From Babylonia areolata (lineage: Eukaryota; Mollusca; Gastropoda; Neogastropoda; Buccinidae), in NCBI RefSeq assembly GCF_041734735.1, contig NC_134883.1:5276200-5340199 (forward strand): 64,000 nt of DNA, written 5' to 3'. The position numbers were made by a program, and so were the translations under genes. Under the pieces are notes generated by a model that was given only the letters and a program-made list of their open reading frames with translations, searched no databases and was not told where the DNA came from. Of this stretch, positions 14,677 to 27,660 are shown piece by piece (the stretch's first letter is position 1; each line of letters opens with the position of its first letter).

Positions 14677-17600
14677 TGTATGTATACAGCTACAAAGGAA
14701 AATAAAAACACACTAAATTTCACAATGAAAACAGGTTTGTCTATCTATATAACATACTTTTAAAAAATTTTTTTTATAAAGAATCATTTGTTCTCCTCCA
14801 CTTCACTGTTGTTCAAAATTAATGTGCAAGTATACCCTCAAAGATGAAGAAATATATACAAGGCAAAAAGATGGCTGAGGGAAGAACCCAGCATTCAAAA
14901 CTGAAAGGTGGGATATGGACCTTATATTTAACACGAAACACAAGACAGGTCGTCCAGCTTTAATTAAACTCACCTGTATGCCAAATTGAAGTCAGCAACT
15001 GGTTTATCTTCTTCCCCATATCTCCTCTGATACCTGTTCCAATCATCTCTTCTGCAGTTGTCTCTCCTGGATCGGGCATCATAGGGATGATACTGACGGT
15101 GACGTCTGTCTTCAATGATCTGCTCTTTGTCTCGACATCGGGTGGGACCAGGCTGCTACATCAACATTTTTGTTTGTTGTTTTAATCTAAAGAACACTTC
15201 ATAATACCAGGCACCTGAAGACAAATTAGCTACCTACAAGTTGTACAATTCAATGTCAAACACCTCTGTCTGGTTCAGTTTGAAGTTCCATTTTTCACCC
15301 ACACCAGCAAAAACATTACAGACAGGCAATTGTTCACAAAAATAAATATCTACCCCTCCCCCCCCTTCCCAAAAAACAACAACAACAACAACACATATAC
15401 ATTACACAAAAATATCCCAGCAAGTCAAGAGAGGTGGTGACTTGGGTGCAGTATGATGAATGACTTGACAAAAGCAGATGCCTACTGATTTGTGTAAATT
15501 GTAATGCTTACAGGCGAAAAAAAAATTGGGGGTGTGGGGGACGCAAACAATGTAGTGATTATAAGGGAAATGCTACTTATCAAGAGCCTAAAACAACACA
15601 TGGAAAAAACGGTAAAGTAACTTCATTCTATACTGCTTTCCACTTTCTACCAGTCAAACATCCAAGCTCCAAACCTACTGAATCAATCAAAACAGTCTTT
15701 AAATTACTCACCCGCTTTTCCTCTCTTTCAGTTTCTTTTCTCCTTGAAGGACTTCCAGCTTGACTCCCGCTGTGTGATCTTGATCTTCCTCTCTTCCAAT
15801 TACTTGGTGACCTCGATCTTTCTTTTGATTTCGTTTCAGCTCTTTTATCAGCTGCAGGAACTTGTGTCTTTCGCCTTTTCGGCGATCTTGACTGAGGTTC
15901 TATGTCAGGAGACTGTGTTGTTGATCTTTTCTTCTGACTGGACAACACTGACTTCAGAGATGATCCCGAAGCACTTATTTGTACCGCTGAAGAACTTGGA
16001 GAATTGGATTGGCATGATGAAGCACTCTTTGTGGGTCTTTTCTTCTGTTGCACATCAAGTTTCTTCTGTTGCAAATCAAGTTTCTTATTTTCATCACAAT
16101 TTCTCAATACTGTGCTTGCAAACTTTAGCAGAACTCCTGGTGCAAGTTGAGATCTTTTACATTTGATCTCATTTTGAGAAATGGTTTCATCTTGATTTTC
16201 TTCCTCTTTCAATGATTTTTGTGATGATTTCTGCTGTTCTTGCAGGTCAGCTTCAAAATCACCGTCAGAAATTAAGTGTTTGATAACTGTATCACAAAGC
16301 GACAGTGAAATGTCTGGATCACCACACTGATCAATCACAGTGAACTCATCAGGGAACAAGACCTCTTCACCTCTTCTGTGATCAGACCTACATTTTGTTT
16401 GTGCTTTGTCACCTGGAGATGGCGACTTTTCTTGCAGACAGTCACCTGACTCTTTGGATCTAGATACACATGTTTCAGCAGCAGGCAAATATGTGTGAAC
16501 ATTAGATGGAGAGGAAACTAAATGTGTTGAAACATTATGAGGTGCAACAGCTGTTGATGCCTTGAAATGACACGCCAAACCTGCTGATACACATGCTGTG
16601 TTGGCAGCATAGCTTGTTTTGGCATCATACTTGGTATCTACCTGTTGTTCACATGAAGATGGTGAGCATGACACGGAGATACAAGGTTTGGGTTTCTCTG
16701 CAAATGTAGTCCTAGTATCTGTAATGTTTTCAGCAAATGTTTCTAGACAATGTGCTTCAATTTCACCAGGTGACAGTTCCACATCTTTAATAGCATTTAT
16801 TGGGAAGTCAATTTCAGCAGCTTTTTCAGAGAACTGCATTTCAGTCTGCTCTTCAATGGTCTCAATGTTTTCTTTAACAAAATATTCCAACACATTTTCT
16901 GCTGTGACCACATTTTTATCTGTTGCAACAACATCAGGCCCAGTATCTGAGATGGTGCTTTTGTTAAATTCTTGACATGCTATTTTCAAAATTTCACAGA
17001 CATGCTTTTCCTTGCTGACTTCATCATCCAATGGTTCACTACAACACTCAGTAGTTTTTGTGACAAGAACAGTTTCTGTGTTTTGCTGGTCCAAACTATC
17101 ATCCAGGCCATTTTGCACATATTCTGCACTGTCCTCAGTGGTATCTGTGACAGCTAAATCCTGAAGCTGTACATGAATGCCTGCAGTGTCTTGCTCAATT
17201 TTCAGTTTGCTTACATTTTGATGGTGCTGGGTTGCAGAACTGGACAACTGACCAGCAATTGTTGTGCAATTTAAGTCCTCAGAAATGTCAAAATCCACAT
17301 GATTCTCTATGTCTGAACTCTCAAGTACATTTTGCATTGTCTTGAGCTCCACCTTTTCATGCAAATCCCTCTTGTTCTCCTCACTCTTTTCTACAGTTTC
17401 ATTAGAAGGAACATTGGAGTCGATGGGCACTGACTGAAACACATTATTCACTTCTCTACTTATGAATGGTGGTGAATTCTGCACGATTTCACATACTGAT
17501 GAATCATTTTGATCTGATGCTGGTATGGTGCCATTATCAGCATGCATGGCATCATCTCCATCACTTTCAGTCTCTGGTGGTATGCTTGGAGAAGTGGTGT

Positions 17601-20600
17601 CTAGCAAACCATGTCTGGGCTCAAAAAGCCCACTTTTGGCATCAGGCACTGGTACAGTCTGGGTCGGACTTGGTATGGCTCCCATGTCCATCAGTTTGTT
17701 GTCTGAAGTGGGTGAATGCACAACAATTTTATTTTGCAAAGACAGAATTTCACCGTTTGTTGCTTCTATGGATTCATTTTCTCTCAGTGCACCAGTTTTC
17801 ATGTCTTCTGTGATATTCTTACAGGAGTCTGGATTCGATGCTGTAAACTCTTCATGGGTAACCTTTGACACATTATCAGACGAAGATCTATATTTTGGAG
17901 AAGGAACCTGTCTGACCTCTGCTGAATTGTGGCAAGATGCACAAACTGGAACTGGAAATTTAGCTTCTGAACTGGAGGAGTTATTTTCTGAACTGTTTAG
18001 ATCTCTTTCCAAAGATGTCTCCCGTGGAGGAAATGGCTGGAAGTTCATTACTCTCGATGTGTTCATGGTAAGATCACTGTTACTGGCCGTGTTTCCTTGA
18101 AACAAATCCAAAGAAATAGTGGGTATTGGCTTCATTCCAGCATAACCTCTGTTCATTAAAGCTCTTTTCCTGGGATCCCGTAACAACTGTGCATTTGCAG
18201 ACCCTGTTTGATGAATGACCTTTGACCCGCCCAAGTAGTTCAACTCTGTGGTACCTGCATAATGTGGTATTGCTGGTCTGAATCCACCAGCACTATCAAC
18301 CACAGTTCTGTCAATCTTTTCCTCAGAAGATTTCCTCTGTGATATAAAACTGACTGCTGGTTGGGAGGTCTCCAAATTCAGCTGTGGCACTGTGCTGGTT
18401 TTGCGAAAATCCACACAACATTCAGCGTTATGAGTCCTGCTGATTTCAGGCGACGTCTGCTTGAAGTGCCCTGTCCAGTTGGAACTTGGCATGCCTGGTG
18501 CAGAAATCTGCAAATCTGTCTGAGAGAAGGCTGAGAAATTTGTTCTCACAGGCACAGAACTGACTCGATTTTGTGACAAGGTGATACTCTTGTTTGTTTC
18601 ATCACCTATGACAGACTGACACTTGTAATTAAAAAACTGTGTTGTTCTTGCTGGACCAAAACTGGCATGAGTCTCTCTCACTTCATGTTGATTCTCCTTT
18701 GGTGGTTGCACCACTGGCAACCAATGTTCAGTTGTTCCTTTTTCCCCCACAGGTTTTGTCTTCCAAGATTCCTGTGACCTGAGAGATGATTTACTGTATT
18801 GTACATCTTTTTGGTGACTATTTTCCAGTCCACTTCTGTGAGGGGATGGTAAGGCTGAGGCAATGCTAACAGGAAAAGATTTCTCTGGCTGTTTGATCTT
18901 CTTTGGTATACGTGGCAGACTGCACCTTGAAGATTCAGATGGTGTTTTGTTTGCACATGAGCTTGCGCTCAATGTGTTCATCTCCTGAAGAACATCGTGC
19001 CAGCTATGGTTCTGAGAAGCACTTCCTTGTTTGTTTGTATTCAAGTACTTTGACGACAGCACTTGGTTTCTCTTTCTTTTACAGGACATGCTGGTTTGCT
19101 TTCTGTCTAAGCCTGTACAAACTTTTGATGGATACAAAACGCTGTCCTTTCCTGCCTGTCCACATGGAGTCACCTCTGTTGCCTTGCGAGTGCAAGCAGC
19201 CTGTAATCTTTTATTTGAGGAAACGGTTTTGCATTTATCAGCTTTTATAGTTCTTTTCAGACATTCTGATTTCTCTGTGCTCTTTGCCTGGTGGACATGC
19301 TCAGAACTGCTTTTCTTTGCATCTTCTGATTCCAGCTTGCTGGCAAACAAATCACCATTACAGCTCAGTGGTTGACTGCCTTCAAGTTGAATACAAACAG
19401 CAACATCATCTTGCAATTCTGTGGACTCATTAGATGTCGGGACTTGGGGTATATCACACCGAAGTGTTTTATTTTTCCACACAGTGTGAAAGCTGGCATG
19501 GTTTTTATGACAGTCCTCATTGGCATTCTGATTCTCAGAAATATCTGGATGAATGATATTCTTGGCAAGTGGTTTTATTTTGCCATGAATGATACTGTAC
19601 TGGTCATGTGTATTCAGCTGTAATCCAGAGCTGTTCAAGTCTGTGAGTACAACTGTACATGGTTTGATAAGATGATGGATATCAGATACTCGAACAGAAT
19701 TTGTTTCATGGGAAATATCAGACTCTGTGGGTAGACTTTGATTACTGCTATGCTGCCTGTCTTTACAACCCTTTTTGCTGGACACTGATACACCTCTAGT
19801 CTTCATCCCCCAATTCTTGTATTGTGTTCGTCTTTTCTTCTTATTTTCCTTGTCATTTTTAACATTCTTTTTTAATTCAGCAAGCCCCTTGGGACAAGCA
19901 GCAACAGCAGCACTAAAAGTGTCAGTCTGCCTGGTATTTTGAACAGTCCCACAACTTGAGACACACATGTGAGACAAAGAAAGATTTTGCTGAGTTTCTT
20001 GATCAGACTTTTCCTGGAGAACTGAATGCAATGGCATGATATGCGATGGACTGTTGCTTTCTGACAGTATCTTGTTGATCTGCTCAACAATATCATCACT
20101 GTCACATTCTTCTGTTTGCAGAACACCTGATTCAATCATAGCAGTGATGCTGTCAGAAATGTTACCTGGGTCTAGACTACTTGCAGTGCCTTTATCTGTT
20201 TGATCTTTGCTGATTTCATGACTGTATCTGTGTACCGTGAACACTTGAACATCAACAGGATGCTGCACCCTAAGTGTTTTTTCTGTATTCAGGTTCCAGC
20301 TACAAGAGTTAGAAATGTCCACTTCAGAAGTCTTTCCAAACCATGTTTTATCCACACAGCAGTCTGAAAAAGGATGAACTTTCACTATCTGAAACTTGCC
20401 TTTCTCTGAACCAGCTTGCCTTCTCAGTAACAAAGGTGGCACATGTTTATCACAACAACCGTCACTAAGAATCCTGTCTGCCTGCCCACACTGTGTTTCT
20501 GCTGTCTGCTGACTGCATAAATTTTCAAGAGACACGAACTCATTTCCATTACTTTTCTCAATCTGAAAATGGAATGGTTTTGCAGGACAAGTGCTTTTCA

Positions 20601-22579
20601 CCTGCTGTGGTTTGCAACTTTCACTCCGTGGTTTGACAAAGGATTCACAATATATGCCACAGGACTTCAAGCCAAGATTGACGTCTGCTTCATTACTAGC
20701 CAAGTAACCTGCATGGCAATTTTGTGATGAAACCTCACTGAATGGAAGTGAAAAAGAAGTGTCTGTCTTGTCCACAGAGCAACTACAGTGCTCATTCTTG
20801 TGTGATAAACACTGTCTGTCTTCAAATGTCTTTCCCTCTATCTGTCTGTCTGCTGGGGACTTCTCACATGAAGCACCCAAGTTCATGAGTTTGGCAACTG
20901 CTTCTTCAATCATCCTCTCTTTGGCCAAAACCTTCAAACGGTTGACCAGTTCCAAGACATCCAGTGGTACAGAAGCTTCACCATCCTCAAGGACATCATG
21001 CTTAGCAGACCGAAGCTGCTCATCATGTTCAGAATGAAGCTGTGAGTTTTGCTTTGCTTCCTCCAAATAGTCACTGCCATAGCTTCTTTGAGCAGCACTA
21101 CCTGCACTGTCATAGATGCAAGGATCTGATCTTTGCCTATCCTGCAGAAGTGGTTGGCTGGTGGTCTCATGGGAGTACATGGGTTGGCCACAGTATCTAT
21201 CGTGTGAAGAATCCTCGATAGGACATGGATCAGAAACATGACGGGCTTTGTGTGTGGCACCGTCAGCACCACAGGACAAATGGCCTTTAGCTACAGGCTG
21301 CAGCGAGCCTGAAAATACTTGCTGCTGCTGCTTCACAATCACACTGTCTTCAAATGATACTGTACCATCCTTATGATCCCCATTCTGTCTCTCACCCACC
21401 GTTCCACCATGTGTAGTTTGTGTAAAACAGCACTGCAAATCTTTGTCCACATTCTCACTGTTCTTTCTTGCAGTAACTGATGTGCATGAAGATGATATGC
21501 TTGGGGTTTGGGATAGTGCTGATGGATTAATCTGAACAATGACAGATGCTTTTGAAACCTTTCTGTTTTGCACAGTGCACTTTTGTGCTTTTCCCAGTCT
21601 TTTCACTGGCCGTTTTATACGGCGGTGTGGAACTGGAAGGCGACGAAGACGTGAAAATGGAATGCAGGTGATGATGGATGGCACATGACAAGTTCCGTCA
21701 GCTCCAGTAGGATTTGCTGTTGCAAGTCCGATACATTCTTTATTCTGTTTTGTAGCTGGAGGAGAGAAAAAAATAAAGCATTCGTTTAGAATTGATTTCA
21801 TAAACGAGAATCCACTAATCAAGAGAGTAAGAGAAGGTGAAGTAATAACCAAGTAAGAAAAAGAGAAATGAAAAATAAATTGTCATAATCTTTTTAAAAA
21901 GAAAAGTCAACATATTTTATCATTATGCCATCTTTCCATCCATTTGTTAGCAAAAATCCCACTGAATAATACTCTCACCATTTCTCCCAACCATTTTTTT
22001 TTTTTTTTTAAATAAAAAAGAAGACATCAATACAATATAATAATAATAGTAATAATAATAATAATAACAAATTAAGAAAGAAGTTCCTGAATTTTCGACT
22101 TTTATTTATGTCAGAACTAATGGTATCTGTAATTCATATTTAAATATATACATGACCATGTCATGTAAATGAATCAAGTTTACAGTCATGATCTGTGTAT
22201 ACTTTTTTATACTTCAAAATAAAATACTGAACAAATACTGTAAGTGTAACATTTGCATTTTTCAGTATAAAAAGAAAAATAAAACTATTAAAAGCATATA
22301 ACTAATGATATATTTAAGTTGTTGCCACTTTTCCCATGAACTTGTATACAGGTAAATATACGGGTAAATAAGAGGTGCAGAGAAAGTCAGAAACTACCCC
22401 CCAGAAACTTTCCCTCAACAGTGTTTTCTTCATGCTGTGTGCCTTTCTTTAGAGACCTTGAAAGAACAAAAGTCATTCAGCTTGTCTGCTGGTTAATGTT
22501 TACATCTCTTTACCTCAATGAAATTGTCATGGACAAACAAAATAAATGACAATAAATACATATCATCATCACTTTGTAT

Positions 22580-22635
<56 letters not shown>

Positions 22636-22707
22636 GTGTTGTGTATGTGTGTTGTGTTGTGTATGTGTGTGTGTTGTGTTGTGTATGTGTGTGTGTTGTG
22701 TTGTGTA

Positions 22708-22750
<43 letters not shown>

Positions 22751-24811
22751 GCAATTATAATTAATAGACTATCACTTGTGTGGTGTGGTGTGGTGTGGTG
22801 TAGTGTGGTGTGTGTGTGTGCTCACACCCATGCACGCGCGTGTGTAAGCAAGTATGCATATGTGTATACATGCATAAACATAATATCAAAACAAATAATA
22901 CCAAATAATGTTTATGTATGTGACACAAAAATAAAAGATACAGGGCTTTTTTTTTAAATGCACGCTATTGTGATCCTGATAATAACGGACCTCTAAGTTA
23001 CCTCAAACACACACATAAACACACACAGATGTGTTACCATCACTGTATCAGATGAGCTTTAAAGATCATGACAGATAAAATCTGAAGATGTAATGATTGG
23101 ACCCATCTAGATTACATTTCTTTTGAGGCACAGAAAACAATGTGAATATATCCACGCACAAAAAAAAAAAAAAGGACCTGAAGTTACCTCACGTTTTCAA
23201 ACCACATTCACTACCAAATATGATGAAAATGAATTACAAAAAAAAAAATTTTTTAAAGAAAAAAATGCTGTCAAACTCCTATGGCTGTTTCTGTGAGAGT
23301 ACATGTGTGTTTGTAACTTTTTCCTTCAAATTTTGAGACGAATATGTTTTCAAACATTTGCATACAATTTCTATCATTGTCCATCCTGTGATGAACACAG
23401 AAATATCACTGTTCTGCTATCCACTGAGTGTTTCAATTCAAATACTTTCAGCTCTACAAGTATGCGTACCAACACACACAAGGTGCAAAGTCATTGTCAT
23501 TCTTGTCATTCTACATCTGTCACCACACATGGCATAACGTGATTTTACAGAGGTGAGAAACAACATTTGACATCCAATGCAACTGGGCATAAAAGCATTC
23601 AAAGTGTGCGGTAAAACAATTAGTTAGCAGAAAATGAAAATTCAACCAAACAAGCTTAATTTTTCTGTGCAGTTACGGACAATTAAAAAAAAAGTTAACA
23701 CAGTAACAGCAAATAATTATGAACATGTGTACAACTTTTATCTTTATACTTCATTTTTAAACACATAATTTATGAAAACAAAATTCTCAATACATTAAAT
23801 ACCTGACTGCTACATAAAATCAGTGACACAATTTTTAAGATTCACAAATTTACTGAAACTGGCGAACAGGGGCTGGACAGTGGAGGGAACAGGGGGCCTA
23901 TGCACTGCATCAGGTGATGCTTCTGGCAGGAACAAGGGGGGCGAAGCCTCCATAAACTGAAGACCTATCGAAAGAATAGTATGAAAAGTGTGTCTTAATG
24001 GCCACTGTGTACAGGGGCAAGGCCCTGTTGGGGATTCAGAGGAGCACTGCCCTCCTGAAGCTGAATCATAAATCTAGTAATCTGGAAGGCTCTCCTGCAA
24101 TCAAAAATCGAAAATTTCATCTTCAAAAAAGTATCTAAAAGGTGCACATGGAATTACTGATTTGGTTATGTATATTTTTTAGCTTACAGACACACGTCTA
24201 AACTCAATTCTAATTCAACGGGCGCAATAGCCGAGTGGTTAAAGCGTTGGACTTTCTATCTGAGGGTCCTGGGTTCTAATCTCGGTGGCGCCTGGTGGGT
24301 AAAGGGTGGAGATTTTTCCGATCTCCCAGGTCAACATATGTGCAGACCTGCCAGTGCCTGAACCTCCTTCATGTGTATGGTAATACACACACAGAAGATC
24401 AAATATACACAGTAAAGATCCTGTAATCCATGTCAGCATTCAGTGTGTTATGGAAACAAGAGCATACCCAGCATGCACACCCCTGAAAATGGAGTATGGC
24501 TGCCTACATGGCGGGGTTAATAAACAAAACGGTCATACACGTAAAATGTTGAATGTTACATGTTTGTCTGAGTGTGTAGGTGTGTGTGCCTGAAATCTGA
24601 TTGAATGACACAGGAAACGAATGATGAACACCCAATGTCAGCCATCAGTCAGCTCTACCCAGGTAGGCAGCCTGTTGTGTAAATGACTGTGTTTGTAAAG
24701 CGCTTAGAGCCTGGTCTCCGACCAAGGACAGGAGCTATTTAAGTATCTATATCAATCAATCAATTAAACTCTGTGTGATAGTGTACACTCGCATGAGTAT
24801 GTGTGAGACAA

Positions 24812-24842
<31 letters not shown>

Positions 24843-27595
24843 AGAGAGAGAGAGAGAAAGAGAGAGAGAGATTTTGTTTCAGTTTCTCAGGGAAGCATCA
24901 CTGTGTTCTGACAAATCCATATTCATTACACCACATCTGCTAGACAGATGCCTGACAGCAGCATAACCCAACGTGCTTGCCGGCTTTGATTGTATGCTTA
25001 TATATATATTTGTGTACTATCACTAAAGGCCCAACACTGCTTATATCACAGATTGACATAAGTTAACATTTGGGCTAACAGCAAAGTGAGAGCTGTATTA
25101 TCAATGGGAAACCATTTACAGCCTAGTATTTTTGTGAAGGACTACGACTCTCAAACTAGGAGGCAAAATTGCACTGGCTCTTAGTGCTGCAGCCTTGTGG
25201 GCTAGTTGGCCTTTGGGAACCATCCCAACGCCGACTGTCCTAAAACCCTCTTGGCCGAGAGAGTGGGGATGTACTTGGGCAAGACACTCTCCACAATAAT
25301 CAAATTCTAGCCCAAATAGTCAGAACTGCAGTTGCCTCCTCTGCTGTTCTGATGGTCATAGTCGGACACAACTAACTATCATATACCTATCATAGTGGAT
25401 TTCAATATCACAATTTTGCCAGAGCCGAGAGGACTTCACTTTTGTTGCCATGGGTTTTTTTACAGTACGCCAAGTGCATGCTGCACACGGGACCTCGGAC
25501 TTTGGAGAAAGGCAAGAGCGAGACAGAGTGTATTTCAATTCAACTCTGTGTCAGAGTAGACACCCACATGTGTATGTGTGTGTGTGAAAGACAGAGAGAA
25601 TGGGAGAGGGAGAGACACAGCGCGCACGCGCTAGTGTCCTATTCCTTCAACTCATGACCATGCAAACACATGCATAAACACACACACAGACACACACGCA
25701 CACTGTTAAAGAGAGGTTGGAAATACAGAAATACAGCCATACAAAGATATAGAGAACGGTGATAAACTCATGTAGGCTTACAGACGTCTAAATGAGAGAC
25801 AGAATGCGCTCATGTTTTAACTAAATTTAGAACTGCATGCGCATAATATGGATGAATCTGGTACACTGGCTATCGATCCCAGATCTAAACAACTTATACT
25901 ATCAGCAGTCATGAAGCAATCTGCTGCATCATCAACTGATGTAATTTCAGCACAAAAGAAACACTGACATCAATGCTTTTAAAGTTTTTGTTGTGTGTGT
26001 CAGTGTGTGTCAGTGTGCTATCTGTTTTTCACAGTGGTATCAACAAGTGACATGGAGGGATTGCTTCCACTGACTGTCATGTCTGATGATCAGTATTTTG
26101 ACAACTGTGGGCTCAACTTCAATCAACCGTTAAGAAGGAAGCCTGTGACCATATTTGGTGCTTGACAAGTCATTCTTTTCTCAAAGCTTCTTTAGAACAG
26201 CGTCTATGAACAGGAAATACGGACTTATGCTTTTAAAAGAGTTTTTTTCTGTTTTTGAGCGTATCTAATTGTAATTCAGATTCAGATTCACATCCATGCC
26301 CGCAACATAAAGAAAGGAATGCCACTGAGTAGTGTTCTCTCAAGCATACAGTTGGCCACATTATAAATCAAGAATCCAAACCATCTGGGAATACTGATAA
26401 CATAAAACGAACCTGGACACATCAGACACACATATACCACTTGATTTTCACAAATCTCAGGATCAACCCCCCTCAGGGTCTCAGATTTACAGATTTCCGT
26501 TAATTTACAGAAAAATATCATCTCTGATTTGGAAGAACAAGACTCCTGTTGTGAGTTACTAAGTTTCAGTTTTTCCATTTCATGGTCTGCTTTTGGGGAC
26601 TGTGGATACTGAGCCAGAAAAAAAGGTTAAAACAAAGAATGGTGTCTACAACTTGTCTTCATTCCATTTCTGCTGATCACAAAAACTTGCCTAGTTGAGT
26701 TGTTCATCCATCTCAATATAGTGTCTCAGCTCTTCACTAATGAGCAATCAGCTGGACTTAAAGAGTTAAGTAATATACAAACAATTCAATAATTATGTCT
26801 GTTGACAAGAACAGAGTGGCAACATTAACTGAAACAAAAAAGTAACTTGTTCAAGTGTGAACATGAAACTCCTTGTCCATGCTGAAATTGAAATTAATAT
26901 TTTCATAAAATTTTAAGCCATAAAAATAAAGGGTGGAAAAGATGGAGGAAAAGTAGATTTGTATAACAAATGGGTTATAATGGAACTTAAAACCATTATA
27001 ACTGAGATTCAACTGTGGAGGTTCTTGCACTGTTTACACAAGATCACAAGTAAAAAAAACAAAAACAAAAAAAACAACAACACTGAAATTAAATGGAAAG
27101 AACATAACATAGATACCCACACTTGGGTAAGATTAAAATTCTGGTAAAATAATCATAACAACTCAAATTTACAAACAAAAGCAAGCATTCCATCGTTCAG
27201 ATGAGATAACTGATCACAGAAAATAATCAACAGGGTGTGAGGTGGAACTTTGACCATGATTAGTAATCTGAACAGAACACCATGCAAATGAACTGGAAAA
27301 AAAACAAAAAAACTTTCATAAATAATATCCAAACCATTTCTTGCTTGATGAGAGAAAGCACACTGACTGGAGAGGAAAGACTGATGATCACCAGAACTAA
27401 GTGGGATTGATGGAAATGTTGAGTGGCTGTTTCAAGTGACAATGAATAACAAACCACTTTGTCAGAACATATTATGGAATGTAAATTTATACAGAGTGAA
27501 TTTCATACATAACATTCATGACATAAAAAAACACAAAAACATAACAAGATGCACAAAACCTGTTTTATGCAATAAAAATAAATATATACATATAC

Positions 27596-27660
<65 letters not shown>

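Larger units (their letters stand above)
13781..14973 (-). other. Intron 23
   Basis: Contains a 130-base purine tract (14234-14366) and a CA/TA/CA array (14622-14676). No additional coding exon is required by phase. Confidence 0.6.
21756..23853 (-). other. Intron 21
   Basis: Contains A/T-rich stretches, an (AAT)n run near 22038-22070, the large GT array (22579-22748), a GTGTG-type pentanucleotide array (22779-22822) and a poly-A run near 23159. No coding exon recognised. Confidence 0.6.
23957..26437 (-). other. Intron 20
   Basis: Contains the long-tail SINE (24217-24772), a GA array (24809-24870), repeat C (24876-24985) and repeat D (25136-25385). The remainder (25386-26437) holds short GA and CA runs and nothing else recognised. 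Confidence 0.6.

Noticed and set aside
15628-15711. Extension of exon 22 to a stop at 15628
   Set aside because: A gtgagtaat donor follows CGG at 15711 and the next exon joins in phase 0 and keeps the Arg-rich character.
17525-18100. 191-codon plus-strand open frame
   Set aside because: Antisense shadow of the giant exon 22; the minus frame is open for 2,014 codons and joins its neighbours in phase.
22518-22764. Open frames rich in Cys/Val or Thr/His
   Set aside because: Direct translation of the (GT)n array.
26288-26437. Extension of exon 20 as a terminal exon
   Set aside because: Hydrophobic intron-like translation after the donor, and exon 21 fits the phase exactly; a short isoform ending here is not excluded.
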